Part shown: positions 12,176-21,567 of the stretch, piece after piece
How the letters are laid out: each line of letters starts with the position of its first letter
How positions within the stretch are numbered: the first letter of the stretch is position 1
From: Channallabes apus
Taxonomy: Eukaryota > Chordata > Actinopteri > Siluriformes > Clariidae
Direction: 5' to 3'
NCBI GenBank assembly: GCA_030522415.1
Contig: CM060126.1
Span: 1,572,333 to 1,636,332 of the forward strand
DNA length: 64,000 nucleotides
Position numbers and translations under genes: made by a program
The notes under the pieces: model-generated
What the model saw: only the letters and a program-made list of their open reading frames with translations
What the model was told of the DNA's origin: nothing
Databases searched by the model: none

Positions 12176-13198
12176 CTAATAACTGGTTGGGCCACCCTTA
12201 GCAGCAATAACTGCAATCAAGCGTTTGCGATAACTTGCAACGAGTCTTTTACAGCGCTCTGGAGGAATTTTGGCCCACTCATCTTTGCAGAATTGTTGTA
12301 ATTCAGCTTTATTTGAGGGTTTTCTAGCATGAACCACCTTTTTAAGGTCATGCCACAACATCTCAATAGGATTCAGGTCAGGACTTTGACTAGGCCACTC
12401 CAAAGTCTTCATTTTGTTTTTCTTCAGCCATTCAGAGGTGGATTTGCTGGTGTGTTTTGGGTCATTGTCCTGCTGCAGCACCCAAGATCGCTTCAGCTTG
12501 AGTTGACGAACAGATGGCCGGACATTCTCCTTCAGGATTTTTTGGTAGACAGTAGAATTCATGGTTCCATCTATCACAGCAAGCCTTCCAGGTCCTGAAG
12601 CAGCAAAACAACCCCAGACCATCACACTACCACCACCATATTTTACTGTTGGTATGATGTTCTTTTTCTGAAATGCTGTGTTACTTTTACGCCAGATGTA
12701 ACGGGACACGCACCTTCCAAAAAGTTCAACTTTTGTCTCGTCGGTCCACAAGGTATTTTCCCAAAAGTCTTGGCAATCATTGAGATGTTTTTTAGCAAAA
12801 TTGAAAAGAGCCTTAATGTTCTTTTTGCTTAAAAGTGGTTTGCACCTTGGAAATCTGCCATGCAGGCCGTTTTTGCCCAGTCTCTTTCTTATGGTGGAGT
12901 CGTGAACACTGACCTTAATTGAGGCAAGTGAGGCCTGCAGTTCTTTAGATGTTGTCCTGGGGTCTTTTGTGGCCTCTCGGATGAGTTGTCTCTGCACTCT
13001 TGGGGTAATTTTGGTCAGCCGGCCACTCCTGGGAAGGTTCACCACTGTTCCATGTTTTTGCCATTTGTGGATAATGGCTCTCACTGTGGTTCGCTGGAGT
13101 CCCAAAGCTTTAGAAATGGCTTTATAACCTTTACCAGACTGATAGATCTCAATTACTTTTGTTCTCATTTGTTCCTGAATTTCTTTGGATCTTGGCAT
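12176..13198 (-). CDS. Tc1-like transposase, intact (340 aa)
   Basis: This is a DNA transposase that binds the element's terminal repeats and moves it by cut-and-paste into TA sites in the nucleus. Its length equals the usual size for the family. Residues 1-60 form the first helix-turn-helix (SGKGYKAISKALGLQRTTV at 21-39), and a second DNA-binding helix region follows to about 110. The catalytic triad is complete: D153 (LWTDETKVELFG), D244 (LQQDNDPKHTSK) and E279 (SPDLNPIEMLW), with exactly 34 residues between D244 and E279 (DD34E). The GRP-type linker motif reads GRL (59-61), a possible weakening change. The start ATG is followed by PRSKEIQEQ, a normal family N-terminus. The stop lies only a few bases inside the left terminal repeat. 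No frameshift or stop is present; activity is not shown by sequence alone. Confidence 0.93.
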   Translation of the reverse strand: MPRSKEIQEQMRTKVIEIYQSGKGYKAISKALGLQRTTVRAIIHKWQKHGTVVNLPRSGRLTKITPRVQRQLIREATKDPRTTSKELQASLASIKVSVHDSTIRKRLGKNGLHGRFPRCKPLLSKKNIKALFNFAKKHLNDCQDFWENTLWTDETKVELFGRCVSRYIWRKSNTAFQKKNIIPTVKYGGGSVMVWGCFAASGPGRLAVIDGTMNSTVYQKILKENVRPSVRQLKLKRSWVLQQDNDPKHTSKSTSEWLKKNKMKTLEWPSQSPDLNPIEMLWHDLKKVVHARKPSNKAELQQFCKDEWAKIPPERCKRLVASYRKRLIAVIAAKGGPTSY

Positions 13199-13359
13199 GA
13201 TGTCTAGCTTTTGAGGTGCTTTTGGTCTACTTCTCTGTGTCAGGTAGCTCCTATTTAAGTGATTTCTTGATTGAAACAGGTGTGGCAGTAATCAGGCCTG
13301 GGGGTGACTACAGAAATTGAACTCAGGTGTGATAAACCACAGTTAAGTTATTTTTTAAC

Positions 13360-13577
13360 AAGGGGGGCAATCACTTTTTCACACAGGGCCATGTAGATTT
13401 GGAGTTTTTTTTCTCCCTTAATAACATAAACCTTCATTTAAAAACTGCATTTTGTGTTCAATTATGTTATCTTTGACTAATAGTTAACGGTTTTTGATGA
13501 GCAGAAACATTTAAGTGTGACAAACATGCAAAAGAATAAGAAATCAGGAAGGGGGCAAATAGTTTTTCACACCACTG
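13360..13577. repeat. Right terminal inverted repeat of the Tc1 element
   Basis: Inverse of 11958 to about 12175, with a few substitutions. The outer direct repeat is at the end (about 13550-13577) and the inner one at about 13361-13384. Confidence 0.9.
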
Positions 13578-13984
13578 TACATCTTCTTGACTGATTGCCC
13601 AAATTTCCAAACTCACAGTATCTTTGTCTTTTTCTGTGTGTATGGTAATAAATTCCAATCAGCCCTTAATTCTGAGTTCATAATCAGTGCATCAATGAAC
13701 ACCAGATTTTTATTTAGCCACGCCCATAAAACATAAAAATAAATAAAAATAAAAAAATGATGACAATATGTGACATATGCTGAGTCATTCAGTAACACCT
13801 TCCAGCCACTGCAGTGCATCAGGTATCACTAATACACACTAATACACACTGACACACACAAAATGTGCTTTCGAAATAAAAAAAAAAAAAAGACTTGCAT
13901 TTGCGTACTTGCATACCCTTGTTTTTATTTTTTCATAACTTTAGAAGCTGTTAAAAGTTGTTATTTGAAAAATACGACCCGTTC

Positions 13985-14112
13985 ATTAATTTATTCCTTC
14001 ATTCCTTTTCTATACCGCTGAGTAATTTACAAACACCAGTTAGCCTAATAAAGCATGTCTCTGAACTACAGGAGGAAACTGGATTACCCGGAGGAAACCC
14101 ACCAAGTACTTA
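13985..14112 (-). mobile_element. SINE fragment
   Basis: Partial inverted copy of the 8591-type SINE. It has TTTTCTATACCGCTGAGTAA at one side and GGATTACCCGGAGGAAACCC at the other, with the middle deleted and the pol III head missing. Confidence 0.65.
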
Positions 14113-14288
14113 ATAACTCATTATAAGACATTATAATGTCATTTTTTTTACTTAATATCTCGCTATTTAAGCTTTGTAAATCATTTAGGATGAAATGACA
14201 AGAAATAACAGAAATAACGAGTTGCTGAGTTAAAATACAGTAACAATAGTACTTCAGAGAATGTAGTTCAAGTCTTCTTAACCAAGTG

Positions 14289-14323
<35 letters not shown>

Positions 14324-16152
14324 ATTCTGACGTACAGGACAATAAGGAACGTGTGACCAGCACGTGCAACCTTATAAATGCAATCTCAGGGTGTGGTAGT
14401 GACATGACCCTCCCCCCAAACCCCTGCCACCCGACAGCTCCCACCTCTGTCTTTCCTGAATCGATAGCTTGTATGGTTGCCGCATTGCTCTCTCAGCCTC
14501 CTGCAGCCTGCTTCTTCTCTTTCACACTCTGTTTTATCAAGGTCATCTGTATCAGGCACGTGGAGTCGTCCCACACGCTGCTTTCTTCCTCCCGTGTAGC
14601 CGTGCACCACCAGTGCCCACTGCTGGGGAAAACGTGGGATTGTCAGTGCGCGGGGATGGGCAGGAAGAAATAAGGAGAACGATATGGCTGTAGGACTGAT
14701 TGTAAAGAACGCTCCGCATCCGTTATGGTTCAGCAGCAAGAGGGGAAAATGTAAAAACATCACAATATGAAAGTTTGGACTGTGAGATTTATTACAAAAT
14801 GATGAAGAATATTTTGTGCATCTTTTCTCGGAGCCACAAAGGTGTTAAAAAGCTCAAATCCCAAAATATTGTGTGTGAAATGTTTTTGGTTTTATCAGTA
14901 TGATTTTTTTTTTTTTTTGCAAAATGCTATAACTCCACATTCTACAGTTTTGTCAAATAGAGAACTCCTACAATTGTGTCTCTTTACATTATAATTCTGA
15001 GATGATTAAGAAATAATTCCAAGCTTAAACAAAAGTTTATGTACAATGAGTTTAGAAGGGAAAAAGCTTGTAACAATCATCTTTTCTGTATCGCGGTATG
15101 TACAGTATCCTTGCTTGCTGCAACTCAGCCAAAAAGCACACTTAGAACACTTTTAGGGCTTTTTTTTTTCATTTCCATCTTTTCAATGAATCACACAATG
15201 TGGTTTTTCTGATGGAAATGAGCCGCATGAAAAGGACAGCGACTCCCTGCGCTGATTAACACGTATCTGCTTGTTAGAGATAAGACACAGCAGGCTGTAT
15301 TATAATCCATACAGCTGAGCTGAGTAATATTGTTCAACTGGGAATTGGTATCATGTGAGGTCTTAGTTTTAGGTCTGCTCACAGACAGGAAGACGATATA
15401 AAACAAAAGAAGATTGGTAGCTTTTATGGAATTTTAAACGCTTTTGGATGATTTGGGGTGCCAATATTTATGGTTAACCCATAGCACTTTGACCTTTTGG
15501 TACAGAAACAAAATTATGTCTTAAGCGACTGTTATAAAGCTTTCTGTTAATTCAAATAGAACACAAAAAGAATTGAACATGGATGAGTGCAGATTCACTG
15601 AAGGGGAAATTACGCAGCACTTGTTTGTTAGGAATTTGTTATCATTCTTAATACATTAGATGTTATTTCTATCCCAAAGCAGTATGGCATTGTATTTATG
15701 CTTCATCTTGTCTCAGTTTTAGACTGAGGTGTAAACTAGCTTTTTATTTGTTTAGTTTTTTGGGACAGAACGAGCAAAGAAATGAGCCACGGTTCAACGA
15801 CCTTATCTTTAAAGCTAACATCTTTAAAGCTAACATCTATATTTCAAGTGTTCAGGAAAAACTAATAAACAACATTAATATAAAATCAAAGTGCAGCATG
15901 TACTGTACGAGTTATTACAAAACAAACCATTTATATCTCGCATGATGCAAATTATTATATATATATTTTTTTTTGCTTGTCCATACTAATTAACTAATAT
16001 TAGAAGTCATGTGTGTCAGCAAGTAACATGACAGCATGGTGTACCTCAGGGGCGTGTCTACGGATCTGAAGTTCTACAATAAGGTAGTATAGAACGGATA
16101 TATGTAGATAACGGAGAAATAAAGGCTAAAAAAGAACAGGAGGGGGGGACAA

Positions 16153-16187
<35 letters not shown>

Positions 16188-16310
16188 TGTACGTGTATAC
16201 ACGTCTGTTTTCCTCAGCGTGAAGCTTGTTTAGACCAGCTGTCCATACTACGATTTTCAGAAGCTGTTCCCGCGGTGTCATCGCTAATTGCCTGGAGCAA
16301 GCCTGCTGTT

Positions 16311-16343
<33 letters not shown>

Positions 16344-16555
16344 TGCATATCAATGATAGTTATCTATGTAATGTATTAAAATACATATTATATTATATTA
16401 TATTATATTATATTATATTATATTATATTATATTATATTATATTATGATTTTTATTGACCTCAGGTTCCTCTAGAGCAGAACACACAATTTTAATGGGAG
16501 GTTTTGTTTATTTTGGATATTCTGAGAATAAACACAACACAGCTACTGTAATATT
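14113..16555. other. Intergenic with microsatellites
   Basis: No gene recognised. It holds (GA)n at 14291-14320, (CA)n at 16154-16183 and 16312-16338, and an (ATATT)n pentanucleotide array at 16384-16446. The stretch 14390-14700 is richer in GC and partly open on both strands, but no splice-bounded or domain-bearing frame stands out. Confidence 0.45.
16384..16446. repeat. (ATATT)n pentanucleotide array
   Basis: About 12 uninterrupted units of the five-base motif. Confidence 0.9.
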
Positions 16556-16975
16556 TGGTTGAAGATGCTTCTGGTGGCCATCAACAAGTTTCTGTCAGAA
16601 CTTAGATACTGGACCTCTCTGTTGAAATCAAACTTGTTGGCTTCTCTGGCACAAACCCAAAAAACTAATTTTGTCCTTGTTTCAACAATCTAGCTGATGA
16701 TGTGAACTTCTGTTGTAGAATTTGGAGATTCTCTTCTATCTTCAGGATTCCATCCAGTTCCCCTGGCAGCAGAATATCTCCAGAGCATGAAGCTATCACC
16801 ATAACCACCATCACCATCATGCTTCACAGCTCGTACAGGGTTCTTGAAGTTCACTTTTCAAAACCTTCCTCCAGTAAGTTTTTCTTGTCCATGTGGTCAA
16901 CTGCAAACTCAGTCAAGATTGAAGGTATGGATTTTGCATCAGGGGCTTCTTGGATCATGGATTTTGGAGCAGTGA
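16556..16975 (-). pseudogene. Tc1-like transposase remnant
   Basis: On the minus strand, words near 16780-16830 correspond to the 'KHGGG..MLWG' neighbourhood of Tc1 transposases (the gene text reading GTGAAGCATGATGGTGATGG inverted). A DHMDKK-LLEEGFEK segment upstream fits too. Frames are broken and neither end is recognisable. Confidence 0.5.
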
Positions 16976-17104
16976 CACTGGCAGGTCTGTACCTTGATGG
17001 TTCCTGTGTTTCTTCCAGACCTGTAACTTATAGTATGTTTATAAGTACCAGTACTTATAGTATGTACAATATTTCTGATCCTAGGATCTCCAGGTGTTTG
17101 GAGA

Positions 17105-17165
17105 CGTTCTTGACCTACAGTCGCCACAGCGAATCATCTGCCTCCATCTAACCCTGACCTCTGCA
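17105..17165 (-). mobile_element. RTE-type LINE 3' end, short
   Basis: About 60 bp (GTCGCCACAGCGAATCATCT onwards) nearly identical to the 3' end of the LINE fragment at 34227-34800, truncated at both sides. Confidence 0.75.
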
Positions 17166-17240
17166 TCCTCTTCTCTCACACCAACTAACGTCATGTAGTT
17201 AGTGCTGACACACTCTTTATGTTGCACAGTGAGGGTACGG

Positions 17241-17273
<33 letters not shown>

Positions 17274-18030
17274 CTAACAGGAAGTGGAGAGGAGTTGGGC
17301 TCGGCAAAGTAAAAGACATTTTCATGACTTTCAGCACCAGTGACTTAATAATCATCGTGCGTGTGTATATATTTTTGATCCTGTGCTGATTTCAGAAAAC
17401 ATAATATAAATGAAACTATGAGAAACCAAGTTCCTGAGATGTAATTTAGAGTTGAATGCTATGTGTTTCATAAAAAAAGTGCTGTGGCATAAACCATGAC
17501 ATTTATTAGGGTTCATTCATAACTGCATGCGACCTTGCCTAATAAAGCTCACAAAGCTTCTGCTCAGAGCTGAGAACATCGAGCAGAGACTTTAATTAAC
17601 ATGCAAATACGATGTATTTTTAGGTTTCGTAGATATTTTTTCACATACGGCTTCCATGATGTGGAGTCGTGTCATAGAAAAGAGTAAGCCAGAGTAAATA
17701 AGAGTGGAAATGAAAATCACAATGTAGGAACAGAAGGTCATAATGTTTGTAATGTTAATAAGGCGACGTCTCTGTACGCTCTCGGTGGGTTACAGGTCGT
17801 GTTTGTGATCGATTCCATGCAAATTTTCAGATTTTTTAATCTCAGCTTGGGAGCTGTTCATTTGAATACAAAAGATGTTTAGAATCAGAAGAAGGAGAAG
17901 GAGATGAAGGCAGCTTTGTTGGTTTGAACAATGAACAACTGGGAATTTTCTGTAACATATTCTTACCCTTTAATATCCTCACAAAAAAAAAGCCAATGGA
18001 ATTTTTGTTTTTGCATTTAAATTTTCTCTG

Positions 18031-18077
<47 letters not shown>

Positions 18078-18345
18078 AAAGGCAACAGTACAAGCCTTGT
18101 CCAAACGGCTGAGATGTCACTTCATGGTAAAAGTACCAAAACATTTACAAATACAATTTGAAAAAAATCTGAAAAAGTTAAAAGTTTTAACAAAATGCTA
18201 TTTTTTTGTATGTGGTGGTTCAACAGCACAGGGGTTGTGTTGCATTTAAAGCAACTGAAGAGGGCATAGTGTTTAAACACACATCAACACTGTGGGGTTG
18301 GATTTTTAAGCATAGCATACTGTACCTCAACTCAGGTGGCACCGT
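17166..18345. other. Intergenic; possible regulatory DNA
   Basis: No gene. Simple repeats (CAT)n at 17250-17273 and (TTA)n at 18032-18074. The stretch 17520-17620 is non-repetitive and carries TTTAATTAACATGCAAATAC, an octamer-like POU site next to a homeodomain-like core. That is suggestive of an enhancer but unproven. Confidence 0.35.
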
Positions 18346-18348
18346 GTC

Positions 18349-18955
18349 GTGATGATGGGAAGTTTGTATCATTTTAGTGACTCGGTTCTTTTAAGCTTTT
18401 TTTTTTTTAGTCATTTTGTTCATTTGGTCAGAAATAAATTAAAATGTTGCGTTTTCAATAAAAAATACCCCCAATACGTCTACATACACAGATTTTGTCT
18501 ATAGTTCCAGTTATGAAAATATTACAATGTAACTAAGGACATATTATAATAAACAGAATGAGCAGCTCCCCTCTTATACCTTCCAGTCTGAGTCGTTCGT
18601 TCTTTTGAATCTATTGCACTGCATAGCGTTAATGGGAGTCACGTGTCAAAAGAACGAACGACTCGAGACTCAATGACCCACTAGCACAATCGTTCAATAC
18701 TGTTTCCTGTGTACTGCACTGCATAGCGTCTGTGGAAGTCACATGTTAAAAGAATCAACGACTCGAGACTTGAAGACTTATTGCTGAGAATCGTTCAAAA
18801 TTGTTTCCTGTATATAAAATACGGAGGTTTTGCGATGCTTTGCGAGCGCGTCCAATAGAAAATGAACAAATCACTCTCCGAGACGACTCGTTCATCTGAG
18901 TCATGTTAAAGATTCATTCAAAAAGAACGAATCGTCCATGAACGACCCATCACTA
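18349..18955. mobile_element. hAT-like non-autonomous element
   Basis: The left end GTGATGATGGGAAGT and the right end ACCCATCACTAG (inverted) are related. The interior has the GTTCGTTCTTTT / AAAAGAACGAACGACTC palindromic words and two diverged copies of a GCATAGCGT...GGAAACAG-type segment, as in a common fish hAT-derived repeat. No transposase is present. The target duplication is not clear because a SINE fragment abuts the right end. Confidence 0.55.
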
Positions 18956-19010
18956 GCACTGTGGCGTAGTGGTTAGCTCCAGGGTCGAGGGTTCGATTCC
19001 CGCCATGGGG
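18956..19010 (+). mobile_element. SINE head fragment
   Basis: A box TGGCGTAGTGG (18962-18972) and B box GGTTCGATTCC (18990-19000) only 17 bp apart, so part of the tRNA-like head is deleted and the body is absent. Confidence 0.65.
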
Positions 19011-19938
19011 TTGGATGGTTCGTTGTTCCAACAACATTTATTTTCATTTATTTACTGTCTTATTTGCTTTAAAAATAAGTGTGACTTTGACTCAAAATGT
19101 GCCGTACCAAAAGGTTGAGCAGAACATTAAAGGGGTAAATTATAAAAGCAAAAAGTTTGCAGAGACATAAGAATATATATTTTTTTACTTTTTTACTAAC
19201 GTTATTTATACAATTATATAATCTAAGTATATGAGAAATTGGTCAAAATTAACAAACAACATGTAGCTAGAAAAGCGGTCATAGCGCAGGACGTCCTCAC
19301 ACGAGTCCTACGAGCTTCCGTAATATTGGACGAAAGGACATAAACCTACTGTATATCAAATCAGAAAGCTAACCCCTCTCTCTGTCTCTCTACTTTGAAA
19401 TTTCTATGTGTTTCTTTCTTTCTTCTTGTTCTTTTCTTTTTATCTTTCTCTGTCTATTTAAATTTCTTTGTCTCCCTGTCACGTTGTATTTGTGTCTCTC
19501 TGTCTTTCTAAATTTCTGTCTGTCATAAGAAGAATGAAACACTTGGGGATGCGATGTAAGAGGAAATTAATCAGTAAAGACGCTTCATCACACCATGCTG
19601 TCGTTGTTGATTAGTTTCCTAACATGGAGTGATTAATTCCTGAGTCAGCTGCATAAATACTGCATTAGCACTAAACATTGTGTAATACTAATGTAGTGTA
19701 CACAACTGTGTGTGTGTGTGTGTGTGTGTGGTTCTTTCTTAGAAGATGCTACTACTACATGCATTTCACACCTCTGCTGCTGATCTGGACGTTTTTCACA
19801 GTTTGACCTGTTTTGTCATCCTCTCGCCCCGATGTTCAGCTGAGACGCGAGCGCTCTCACAGACACACACTCGGTTTATCCAGGGACACGACAGCTAGAG
19901 CTACAGCCACGTCGCATTTCTGTTACAGAGCGCATGGG

Positions 19939-20016
<78 letters not shown>

Positions 20017-20097
20017 GAAGTTATTAAATACACAAATAAATAAACAAATAGATAAATATTTTACTCTATTCATTCTGTTTCTACAAGTATACAGCTT
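19011..20097. other. Intergenic with pyrimidine-rich and GATA tracts
   Basis: No gene recognised. A CT-rich tract lies at 19375-19520, (TG)n at 19707-19729 and a (GATA)n array at 19939-20015. Confidence 0.5.
19939..20015. repeat. (GATA)n microsatellite
   Basis: About 19 uninterrupted tetranucleotide units. Confidence 0.95.
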
Positions 20098-20400
20098 TGT
20101 CCTGTACACAAGGTCACATGGGGCCTGGAGCCTACCCCAGGGTACGCCCCAGACAGGGTGCCAATCCATGACAGAGTACACATGTACCCACCACATACTC
20201 ACACACTCATTTACACACTACAGGAATTTAGGAACGCCAGTCAGCCTAATCTTTGCACTGTGGGAGGAAACCGGATTACCCGGAGGAAAACCACCAGCAC
20301 AGGGAGAACATGGAAACTCCATGCACACAGACAGACCCTGAGGTGGGAATCGAACCCTGACCCTGGAGGTGCAATGCAACAGTAATAACCGCTGGTCACC
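20098..20400 (-). mobile_element. tRNA-derived SINE, near full length
   Basis: Inverted copy of the 8591-type SINE. The B box is the complement of GGAATCGAACC (20346-20356). The body reads through GTGGGAGGAAACCGG and the 3' end reads GGTGCCAATCCATGACAG and CCTGGAGCCTACCCC inverted. It is the longest copy of this family here. Confidence 0.85.
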
Positions 20401-21370
20401 ACCACTTAATAAATAAATAAATAAATAGACAGAAAACGTTTTTAAATAGTTTTTTAAAACTATATTTATTTACTTATTATAAGTAAAGTATGCATGCTAA
20501 ATTAATCAAACATTACTTATGTAATGTACAATGCTAATAAAATGTATGTGTTATTTTAATTAATAATTATCTCTATGTTTATTTTAAACATATAAAAATG
20601 TAAAAATATTTAAGACAAAATACATTTTTATTGTATGCTTTATAATTGTATTTTATATACAATGTAGCAAGAATGCAGCAAGTGAAAAGTTCTAACTGTT
20701 ATTTATTTATATTTTTTTAATAAATAAATCTACTTCTTCTAAAATGTTTATCTATATATATATTTTTTCATTTAAAATAAATGAAGGGCTAATCAGTGTC
20801 TATAAATATTCACAACATTTAGAGCATTAGAGAAAAAGAATTAAAACCTAATTTACTGTTTAGAAATAGAATTTAAACCAGTTTTCTGTCAGAATCGTAA
20901 AGTTGTTTAAAAAAAAAACATAACATATTGAAAGCATCAAAAATCTACTGGTGTCCTGTTGTGACATTATGTTACAGAATATTAGAAAAAAATAAATGTG
21001 TTACAAACAGAGGAAATATAAATATATAAAATATATAATAAATATAAACATGCATGCCCCATGACAAAATTAAATTCAATTTATTGACATATAAATAAAT
21101 CCAAGTATATAAAGTATAAGCTAAAACATTATAAGATCTGTCATTACAAGTGATATAAATAATCTCTGACTGTGAATGTGCAGCATCATAGAAAATCAAA
21201 CTTAGTTCAAATATTGTTTATTCTTATTCAGTTTTTATTTGCTCCTGACTTTGACCAAGTGCACTATTTTATAATTCTTAGAAAAAAACGTCTTTATGGA
21301 TAAAGAAAAAAAATGTCGCTTTAACTCTAAGTCATGATTAGTTGCAAGAAAATTTTATGTAGTTTAAGAA
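20401..21370. other. AT-rich intergenic, no gene
   Basis: Very AT-rich, low-complexity DNA upstream of gene 1; no structure I can name. Confidence 0.5.
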
Positions 21371-21400
21371 AGTGCAATGTGACACTTGTGCACCGGGTTA

Positions 21401-21446
21401 GGTGTGTTGAAGCTCCGCCCAGTTGTGTGTTGAAGCTCCGCCCAGC
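21401..21446 (+). promoter_or_regulatory. Twin GC boxes upstream of gene 1
   Basis: A 23-bp unit (TGTTGAAGCTCCGCCCAG plus linker) is repeated twice, each copy carrying GCTCCGCCC (21412-21420 and 21435-21443), the inverse of an Sp1-type GGGCGGAGC box. It lies about 100 bp before the presumed start codon in otherwise AT-rich DNA, so it fits a TATA-less promoter. Function is inferred. Confidence 0.45.
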
Positions 21447-21545
21447 TGAAGGCGTCAGAAATGTGATATTTTTCATCTCAGTGTGTTTAATGTAGACGGC
21501 TTTAGATTGAGGAGAAAGAAGAAGGAGAAAGAGCAGAGAGAGCTG

Positions 21546-21567
21546 ATGGAGTCCGAGCAGCTTCCAG
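21546..21567 (+). CDS. Gene 1 exon 1 (coding part)
   Basis: Encodes MESEQLP and ends in phase 1 at CCAG/GTAACA. The same frame is open upstream but lacks another ATG. The 5'UTR is presumably within 21450-21545. The coding length of 22 nt equals that of gene 2 exon 1. Confidence 0.7.

Larger units (their letters stand above)
11958..13577 (-). mobile_element. Complete Tc1-like transposon with IR/DR ends
   Basis: A 1620-bp element flanked by TA on both sides (11956-11957 and 13578-13579). Both ends begin CAGTGGTGTGAAAAACTATT. The inverted repeats are about 218 bp each, and each contains a second copy of the end motif (GTGTGAAAAAGTAATTGCCC near 12150-12169 and its inverse near 13361-13384). This is the inner/outer direct-repeat arrangement known from Sleeping Beauty-like elements. 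The single gene inside is open. Of all elements in the window this one looks youngest. Confidence 0.93.

Noticed and set aside
14353..14763. Open frames on both strands of about 106-125 residues
   Set aside because: GC-richer DNA, but no domain, no splice-site logic and overlapping frames on both strands; likely chance.
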